From Avena insularis (lineage: Eukaryota; Streptophyta; Magnoliopsida; Poales; Poaceae), in NCBI GenBank assembly GCA_023614405.1, contig CM042694.1, forward strand, positions 356,208,010 through 356,272,009: 64,000 bases of DNA, in the 5' to 3' direction. How positions within the stretch are numbered: position 1 is the first letter of the stretch; every line of letters begins with the position of its first letter. The notes under the pieces were generated by a model. It worked only from the letters and a program-made list of their open reading frames with translations, did no database searches and was not told the DNA's origin. Shown here in pieces: positions 57,001-64,000 of the stretch. The position numbers and the translations under genes were made by a program.

Positions 57001-58030
57001 CAGTGGTGTCCTTTTTAGGTACCATTACAGGATTGGCCGACCACTCAGTGTGGATGACCTCTTCTATGAATCCGGCTAACTCGAGCCGTGCTAGGTCCTT
57101 AGCTATTGCCTTACGCTTCTTGTTGCCAAAACATCATACGAATTGTTTGACGGGTTTAGCATTCTAGAGTACATTTAAAGAGTGCTCGGCAAGTTTCCTA
57201 GGTACTCCGGTCATGTCAGATGGCTGCCATGCGAAGATATCTTGATTTGCTTGGAGGAACTTGACGAGCGCACTTTCCTATGCTATCTAGGCCTACGTCT
57301 ATCTGGGTCACCATAGAGGGGTCATCATCCTTCAACGATGTCTTCTTTGTCTCTTCTAATGCCTTGAACTCTGGATTCGGCTTTGTCACCTTCTTCTTTG
57401 TTGCGGGCATCTCAGACGGATCTATGGTCTTCTTGATCTCCTGGTACTCCTGCGCGTGCAGCACGGCTTCAGCAAAGGCAGCATTTCCATCCTCGCACTC
57501 TTGCGCTTTCTTCGGGTCTCCCCTAATGGTGATCACGCCGTTGGGATCTAGAATTTTCATCATATTGTAAATGTAACATGGACGAGCCATAAAAGCCTAG
57601 TAAGCCAGACGTCCGAATATAGCGTGGTACGCGCTCTTGAATGGGACCACTTCGAAGGAAAGTGCTTCCGTCTGGTAGTTCTTTAGACTTCGAAAGGTAA
57701 CATCCAAAGTGATTTCTCCCAAGGAATTTGCTTGTCTTCCTGGGACAACTCCGTGAAAAATCACAGAGCTGTAGTTCAGTTGGCTCTCTGAGATCTTCAT
57801 CCGTCGTAGCGTTTCGACATACATAATGTTGATGCTGCTGTCGCCGTCCATGAGAGTCTTGGAGAAACCATAGCAATCAATAAGTGGATTGACGACCAAG
57901 GCGTATTTTCCTCGCCTATGCAACTTAGGCGGATGATCAGCGCGGTCAAAGGTGATTGCCACTTCCGACCAGTCTAGGAACTGAGGGACAGCCGAAACTT
58001 TTGCGTTGAGCTCATGTAGAACTACTTTTT
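54062..58030 (-). pseudogene. pol: E9 pol: protease, RT, RNase H, archaeal-type RNase H, integrase
   Basis: On the minus strand: protease (about 57860) with MDGDSSINIMYVETL, lacking the usual D-T/S-G; RT (about 57290-56450) with MPFGLKNAGATYQR and the intact box AYVDDIVVMSK; Gypsy RNase H (about 56400-56040) with LYLAATN in place of a catalytic Asp; second, archaeal-type RNase H (about 55850-55470) with DFDGSKALGGSGAG, NNIAEYEALLHG, YGDSDLVAQQV and EEADALSR; integrase (about 55190-54300) with CKGCQKY, GLDMVGPF, ITDKGSKF and GQVERAN. The C-terminus PWNIAQLCPFYS ends at the stop at 54062. Frames shift several times. It is better preserved than E1 in integrase. Confidence 0.92.
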
Positions 58031-61000
58031 GACCTTAGCTGGTTGAGATCTGAGGAAGGTGACGTAAGTGTCTTTCTTAGTCAGGAAATTTTTTCCCCTT
58101 CCAGCTTGGGATTTGAAGCATCATCTTCCACCATGTCGGAATCATCCTTGGTCTCTTTATCCTTTTCAGGATTCTTCTTTCCCTTCTTCCGCTTAGCCCT
58201 GTAGCCAGCGGTTTCATCTTTCTTGATGTCGTCATTGAAACGACACTCGGCGTTTGTGTGGGACGAGCCCCCATTGGCGTCTAGGTGATGCACACATGGG
58301 TTGTTGGCAATGTCGGCCCAGGAGGAGGTTTTGCCAGGTTGTTGGTCTCCTCTACCCTAGACTCTTGATGTCCTGCGACCGCGTCCACGGCCACTGCAGT
58401 GCCCTCCTCGTCCTCCAGACCCGAAATTAGCAGTGACCACTACCGTTTCCGCGTTGGGATTTTCTTCCGAGGTGTTCTTGCGCTTCTGAGCTTGTTGCTT
58501 TGGTTGTTTTGCCGACTGTGGCATAGCTAGGGCATTAAGTAATCCTTCTGCGTTGTCGTCAGCATCTACATACTTGCTCGCTGTTTCTATCATCTTTCCC
58601 AAATCAGTGACATTGTCACACTTCAAGCGATGACGTAGTAAACCAATTGGGAGTCCTGCAATGAATGCTTCAATCGTAGTTTGGTCATTTACTCCTTCAC
58701 ATGAGTTATTGGTGTTGATCCATCATCCGAGACAATCCCGACAAGTTTCTCCGGCTTTCTGGGTGTAATGTTGTAGGTCTCCTACCGTACAGGGCCTCGA
58801 ATATGTGCCTTCGAAATTCCGAAAGAACGCACTTTGCATGTCATACCAGTTGTGGGTGGTGTTCTCCGGAAGTTCATTGAGCCATGATCGTGCCATCTTC
58901 CGCAACATGAGTGGGAGATCGGCGACGCGAGCTATTTCCGCTTTTGGCGTCAAAGAAGCCCTGGAAAAAATCCTGGAGCCAAGTATCTGGCCGAGCTATA
59001 CCGTTGTAGGCTTGAATGTGTCTTGAGATAGCAAATCCTTCCGAGAATTTTGTAGCTCTTATGCGTGGTCCGAAGCACTTTGGGCCCACATATATATCAT
59101 TGTTTTCGTAGCGTCGCGCCTCTATGTTGGAGTTGATCCCGTGCCTTGCGTCACTTGGGGATAAAGATCGTCCCAAATGACGGCTGTGGCTGCGGTGCCT
59201 TGGAGCCGGACTTCGGCTTCTGCCACAACCTCCTCCACCACGACGCCCTCCTTGGCCTCCTTGGGAGCCGTTGTGATGGCTACTTGGTGGAGAGGGTGGA
59301 GCAGCTAGATGGTTTCCGGCTGATCGCCGGCCTCCGTCCGGAGCGTTGTTATTCCAGTTCCGGGGAGGATCTTCATTACGATGAGCCTCCTGTCGGCTTG
59401 ACTCAGCACGGTGTCCGTTGTTCCTTCGTCCATCAGTCGGACGACTTGTGTGTCTAGGAGGTGGCATTCTTTGATGGTCCTCCTCCTGACATTTTGTCTT
59501 TACCTTCTTCCCTGCGAATGTTCGACTCTCGCCGGGGAGGATTCTTCAGATTCAGTGCAGCGATTGCCTCTTGCTCCGCAGCTGGGTGAATGTTGCGCTA
59601 GTCACGTGCAGCTTTGTGATGCTGCCCCGAAGATCCGGTTCTTGAGTAATTGTCTTCCCGACGGTCAGAACGGTGATGCTGTTCCGAAACACATTGGGGT
59701 CTTACGTCATTCCAGGCCAGATCCGTGCGGCATTGGTCAGATTGGGAGACCAGTTTTCCACTTCCGGACAGGGCGGCCTTCTGCTGCTCCAGACCCTTGT
59801 TGAGTAGTTTAATGCCCAATTGAATCTGCTCTGGGCTTGGATTACTTGATAGGATTTCTCGAGCCGCAACGGTGTTTTGCCCTGGTGTTGGATACACCCA
59901 GACTCCCTTGCTGTCGCGTCGAGGCATCCCATGGTCTCCTCCAAAGAGGACTTTGTGAATCTCCGAGAATTGATCGTCATGAGTGTGACGCTTCTGGGTC
60001 TTCTGATGCTGCCGAGAGATGTACTTCTCCGCAGTTGCCATGCGTTTCTTTTCTTCCTCAATGTTTTTGGCCTCATCGAGGAGTACTTGGTGACGCGCTT
60101 CTAGGGCTTGGGCCCTTTCGTCCAGCTCTTCAGCAGTAAGTTCTGCAGCTGTAGGAATATGTGTGGTTAATGCAGCATCGATGAGTTTACACTCACCTTC
60201 GGTGATCACGTGTCCATCCATCGACTCTTCTTTGGGCTCTTCTGGGATCAATGCTCCATCCGAGTCTTCCTCATATTCCTCGGCAATCACTTCCTCCGCC
60301 AGAGGATCTTTTGCCGTGGTCTTGTTCTTCTTGTTCTTCTTCTTTGCCTTCTTGGCAGCGCCGGTAGCAAAGATTGGGTTGGGTCCGTTTCTCGGAGTCA
60401 AGCTCTGATCAGTACTTTCAGACATCTGTCTCGGGATTATCTCTGATATCCATGTCATCTTGCGCTTTGGAAGAGTTTTCTCCAGATCCTTCATCCATGA
60501 CTTCTCCTTTCTCTGCAGCTTTGGAGTTATACTCCTCTTCATACTCTGCGGAGAACTTTCGGAAATCTGCCGACGTCATCGAGTCATCCGAGGATGCGGG
60601 TAAGTCGGTGTTTGTTCCGATCGTCTCTAGCACCGAGTCGGTGTTTTATCCAGCATCGGCAGAGTCAGATCCGGATCCAACGTATCCGACAAAGTGTGAC
60701 GTGTGAGTCCTGAGGTAGTTGCGGCTTTCCTCGTGGGCTTCCTCGAAGATCCTGATAGTCTCGAGAACCTCATCAACGCTCGCATCTTGCATCATCATAC
60801 GCCTCAACTTATGCCTCAGGAACGGTTGATCTGTTCCGGCGTTGGTAGGGTCGGAACCAAGGTTGTTGCTGTGATCCTCCTGGATTTCGACCTCAGCGGG
60901 TGGATTGGTCTGGGATTCGGCCTCGCCAGGGAGATCCACTCCAGATTCGACTTGAACCGCCAGGTCTGCCTCAGGCTCGGATTTCTCCACTGTCTCCGCA

Positions 61001-61124
61001 ACTGGTGCGAGCAGGATGGGATTAGGGTTTTCTAAGATCCGGAACTCTACCGCCTCCGCGGACAAAGGACAGGCCCGTTGATGGCCATGTTCGAATGGAG
61101 CGACCGAACCGGGCCTCCCGATTT

Positions 61125-62691
61125 CAGGGGCCCCGGGGGGGGCAACAACCCAGTAGGTACATGGCCCAGATTGATGTTTAGAGAAATATTTTTGCCTCTC
61201 CCGTCGATCCCCAGCAGTCCCGACTAGATGCAGGACTCCTCCGCGACAGCACCTTGCCCGCCTGCCCTAATTCCTTGGCTCGCGATCTCCGTTCGACATC
61301 GATTTCCTGTCAGTCTCCAACTATCCAAGGTACTTGCTTCTTTCCAGCAGATTAAAGACGGGTTTGGGAACTGCCGATCTGGAAATCTGGAAAGCAGCAG
61401 TAGTAGATCGAGTGCCGAACTGCCAACTCCCGTCTCCCGATTCCACGACCACGTATTTCCTTTTTCACTAGTATACTAGTATGTACCCTGTCCGGCTGTC
61501 CCTTCTCTGGTGTATATTTATACATTGTTTGATCTTCTAGATTCTAAAAATTGATCAAGCCTAATAGTTACCGGAAGTAGCAGATTGATCATTGATCAAT
61601 TCTGATGGTCCAATATGATTATTAAACGGATGTTTTCCTTGTACTTGCCAGCAGCCAGCCCTAGCTTCACCGTTTGCCAGACGATCGTCCAGATCGGCAA
61701 TTTTGTTGACGCGTGAAGGTATGACCACCGCAACTTGTTTATCCACGTTAACTTATTAATTTGAGTTGTTTGAATTTTTGTTAATCTATTAATTTTTGAA
61801 AACAAGACAAATCATGCGAATAATAAAGTGTCAATCCGGTGCTGAAAAGAAGAAGAAAAGACGAAGATTAAAACTAGCAGCTCGGTCTCAAAAGAGTGCT
61901 CTAGATAGATTTTTGGTGAAACAGACTCAAGTAAATTATGAAAATCAGACTCCAGTTGCTAATGTTGATGATGGTCATGGTGATGATGTGCTAGATATTG
62001 AGGCTCATACCGAGAATTTGATGAAGGCGATGGTGCTAATACCGTTGATGAGAGTGGTGATGGTAATATTGCTAATGAGTGTGGTCATCCTAATACCGGC
62101 AATGAGCGAGATGATGCTAATACATGAAAAGGAACCCGATGAAAAACATAGTGATGTTGTTGGAGAAGAATTGTGTAGGGAGTTAATATTTATCCAGGAT
62201 TTACTTGAGAAATCTATGATCCTCTTGATATTCTAAAGTTTCTGAATAAACATCCCTTTTATCCATTTGCTAATATTACATAAATTATTTTGTTCCTGTT
62301 ACTGTTGCATCTGCGGAGAGGAGCTTTTCTGAACTCAAATTATTGAAATCCTACATGCAGTCTACTATGACACAAGAAAGACTCAGTGGATTGGCCACAA
62401 TAGCACTTGAGAGTGACATCTTGGAGAAGATTAATTATGAAGATATGTTTAAAGAATTTATTTCAAGAAATACTAGACGACTGATGCTTTTTGGTAGAAC
62501 ATGAGGTTAGTTTATTACTTGCTATATTTACTCTTTTAGAATGAATACTTGATATATTTGTGAATATTATACGGAATAACACATTGTGAACTTATATAAT
62601 TAGGTAAACATGTGATTTTTTTACTAGTTATTGAGTTTGAGAAAAAATTGGGGCCCCATTTTATATGTCGCACTAGGCCCCCCAAATCCTG
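61125..62691 (+). mobile_element. E10: hAT DNA transposon remnant inside E9 gag
   Basis: About 1.57 kb unlike any retrotransposon sequence here, breaking E9 gag. The left end has CAGGGGCCCCGGGGGGGG (61125) and the right end GGGGCCCC followed by CTAGGCCCCCCAAATCCTG (to 62691); these G/C-run ends look like inverted termini, but I could not find a clean 8-bp target duplication, so the exact ends are uncertain. The coding remnants are described separately. Confidence 0.7.
61796..62504 (+). pseudogene. hAT transposase remnant (zinc-finger MYM/TTF-type subfamily), internally deleted
   Basis: The N-terminal part (61800-62000) has SGAEKKKKRRRLKLAARSQK and ALDRFLVKQTQ, like the start of plant hAT proteins of the TTF/ZMYM1-like group. 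The C-terminal part (62290-62504) has VASAERSFSELKLLKSYM and TQERLSGLATIALE, the hAT dimerisation domain, ending at TGA 62502-62504. A normal protein of this group is some 600-800 residues; only about 200 are present, so the zinc finger and catalytic core are deleted. Frames shift in between. It is inactive. Confidence 0.8.
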
Positions 62692-62963
62692 GAAATGGGC
62701 TGACAAAGGGCACCCAGAAATTTCTTCTGCCGCTATCATCACCGCTGGGGTGGGTGGGGCAGGTTCAGCGAATCCGATGTATACATCGATCTCGCCGAAA
62801 GACATGATGGTGTAGGCAATCACGGCCTCCCTAGTCGGAATCCAGGTCTCATCGAGAATGATGAGAGGGACATCGCTGGCGTAGAGGATGCGACCGATGG
62901 CGATAGTCTCGCCGATTCCGATTCTTGCAGATTCTGCTCGAAATGCAGATCCGAAGCTCACTT

Positions 62964-62981
62964 GCCCCACGGTGGGTGCCA
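62964..62981 (-). other. E9 primer binding site
   Basis: On minus TGGCACCCACCGTGGGGC, two bases after the LTR end. Same position and nearly same sequence as in E8. It is translated as LAPTVGQ in gag. Confidence 0.88.
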
Positions 62982-62983
62982 AC

Positions 62984-63498
62984 TGTCGTCGGATTGATGA
63001 CAAGTATGCCATGAGGGGGTCCTCGAGGCGTGTGGAAGAGAGGGGTGTGAGACATATAGTGTTCCGGGATGGTGAGCACACAATTTTACCTAGGTTCGAA
63101 TCCGCCGGCTTTGGACGGATCCTACTCCTACTAGCAATCTAGTAGTACGGCAGGGCCGGAATATGGGTTACAAGGGTTTCTCCTGTGCGAGTTGAGATTG
63201 TAGACTATTGTGAGGTTGCCCTAAAGGCTCTCCCTAGGACGGCTTATATAGATATTCGGCCTAGGGTTTACATGAGAGATCTATCCGGCTACGACTAAGA
63301 GTCGGTTACAGAGTACATCTTGAACTACAAGTAACACTATGGGCCTATGTCGGTAAGTCGTATGGTCCTTCCTGTAGCCGGACTGGACTGCGCCTCTTCT
63401 CCCTGACTGGGGTGCCCGTGAAGCAAAGCTCTAACCCGAAGTGGGCCACCGTGGTCAGTGAGGAACTGTGAGGATACCCGGAAAGTATATCCCCAACA
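62984..63498 (-). repeat. E9 5' LTR (515 bp)
   Basis: Identical in length to the other LTR and collinear. On minus it starts TGTTGGGGATATAC at 63498 and ends GACGACA at 62984. A TATATAAG box lies near 63246. It includes the gag ATG at 63012-63010. Confidence 0.95.
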
Positions 63499-63503
63499 TC
63501 GAC
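63499..63503. other. E9 target site duplication, right copy
   Basis: TCGAC, identical to 49245-49249. Confidence 0.95.
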
Positions 63504-64000
63504 GGCTGGCTCGGAACTTTTGTGTTTTCTCGATGCATACTCAGGATACCACCAAATTAAGATGTGAAAGTCAGACCAATTGGCCACTTCGTTCACCACA
63601 CCTTATGTCACATACTGCTATGTCATGATGCCCTTTGGGTTGAAAAATGCTGGTGCTACCTACCAGCGGAAGATGCAGCATTACCTACATGACTAGATAG
63701 GTCACAACGTACACACTTACATGGACGACATCACGGTGATGTCAAAGAAATCAAATGACCTTCTCACCAACTTGCAGGAAACCATTGACAATCTTCGGAA
63801 ATACAACATGATTTTTAACCCTAAGAACTGCGTCGTCGGGGTGCCATCCGAGAAATTGTTGGGCTTCATCATTTTGCATCATGGGATTGAGGTCAACCCA
63901 TAGGAAATCAAGGCCATCCTTGACATAAAATGCCCGACATGCTTGAAGGACATACAAAGGCTCAATGGCTGTGTTGTAGCAGTAAGCCGGTTTATCAACC
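63504..64000 (+). pseudogene. pol: E8 pol, second part: RT palm to connection
   Basis: Reads AGSELLCFLDAYSGYHQIKM, then a stop at 63566, MMPFGLKNAGATYQR, the catalytic box TYMDDITVMSKK (near 63718), KLLGFIILHHGIEVNP and RLNGCVVAVSRFIN at the window edge. Further stops occur at about 63693 and 63901. Same domain order as E1 and E9. Confidence 0.92.

Larger units (their letters stand above)
58031..63012 (-). pseudogene. gag: E9 gag, opened in the LTR and split by a hAT element
   Basis: The minus-strand frame begins at ATG 63012-63010 inside the 5' LTR, reads MAYLSSIRRQLAPTVGQ across LTR end and primer site, and continues to about 62692. After the hAT insertion it resumes near 61124: acidic region (61065-60646), Ser/Glu-rich region (60633-60418), Lys-rich block KKAKKKNKKNKT (near 60340), coiled-coil ALEARHQVLLDEAKNIEEEK (near 60080), Arg/Gly-rich block and capsid motifs (YVGPKCFGPRIRA, ARSWLNELPENT) to 58720, then Gly/Arg repeats and the knuckle-like CVHHLDANGGSSHTNAEC near 58280. 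Several stops and shifts. It matches E1 gag from about 60440 downward. Confidence 0.87.
49250..63498 (-). mobile_element. E9: complete 14.2 kb Tat-lineage element, same family as E1, reverse orientation
   Basis: 515 bp LTRs at both ends, each TGTC...AACA on the plus strand, a perfect TCGAC duplication, a primer binding site beside the right LTR, gag-pol on minus (63012 to 54062) and the accessory gene on plus (50333-53482). It carries a hAT insertion in gag. Without that it would be about 12.7 kb. It is the reference copy for interpreting E1. Confidence 0.96.
63499..64000 (+). mobile_element. E8 (right part), continuing past the window
   Basis: Resumes exactly where 49249 stopped. The remaining pol, 3' region and 3' LTR lie beyond 64000. 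If E8 shares the E1/E9 layout, an antisense gene would be expected there. Confidence 0.92.

Noticed and set aside
1..64000. Search for ordinary plant genes between elements
   Set aside because: Every junction is element against element; no stretch remains that could host a cellular gene.

Overview
This window looks like intergenic heterochromatin of a large-genome flowering plant, most likely a grass. I infer this from its composition: it is essentially one stack of LTR retrotransposons inserted into each other, of Ty3/Gypsy types with cereal-style features (TGGTATCAGAGC-type and TGGCGCC-type primer binding sites, dual-RNase-H Tat-lineage elements, CRM/Tekay-like chromoviral relatives). I see no cellular protein gene, rRNA, tRNA or CRISPR array. 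Coding sequence is retrotransposon gag-pol, a spliced accessory antisense gene, and a remnant of a hAT DNA transposon. All of it carries stops or frameshifts. I name the elements E1 to E10 by position.

Layout. E1 (1-11334, +) is the 3' part of a Tat-lineage element: gag-pol, then an antisense six-exon gene, then the 3' LTR. It sits in the gag of E2 (11335-17534, +), a degraded gag-pol element with its 3' LTR. E2 interrupts an LTR of E3 (17535-20794, -), a non-coding element with degenerate tandem repeats. E4 (20795-22473 and 40026-44102, +), a gag-protease-only relative of E2/E6, interrupts the other LTR of E3. Inside the E4 leader is E5 (22474-40025, -), with LTRs of about 4.1 kb and an internal region of only 839 bp; its target duplication AACCA is perfect. 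Inside one E5 LTR is E6 (30570-39069, +), an 8.5 kb element whose whole gag-pol is in one frame broken by three nonsense transitions. The 3' LTR of E4 is interrupted by E7 (44103-44238, -, LTR end fragment), which is interrupted by E8 (44239-49249 and 63499-64000, +). The reverse transcriptase of E8 is split by E9 (49250-63498, -), a complete two-LTR copy of the E1 family flanked by the perfect 5-bp duplication TCGAC. The gag of E9 holds E10, a hAT transposon remnant (about 61125-62691). Read outward in, E3 > E4 > E7 > E8 > E9 > E10 is six layers.

How the parts relate. E1, E8 and E9 are related Tat-type elements. In E8 and E9 the gag reading frame starts inside the 5' LTR and runs through the primer binding site. 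In E1 and E9 pol has a degenerate Gypsy RNase H followed by a second, archaeal-type RNase H. E1 and E9 also share, between pol and the 3' LTR, an antisense gene with its own TATA-like promoter, five introns, and exon lengths and phases that match between the two copies; this is the most interesting system in the window. E2, E3, E4 and E6 form a second group sharing an LTR layout (TGATGCAGCC start, arrays of CCGGAGTGTCCGG- or CCGGAGTCTCCGG-like motifs, conserved 3' end). E6 is its near-autonomous member and E3 and E4 are reduced ones. E5 is a separate non-autonomous lineage.
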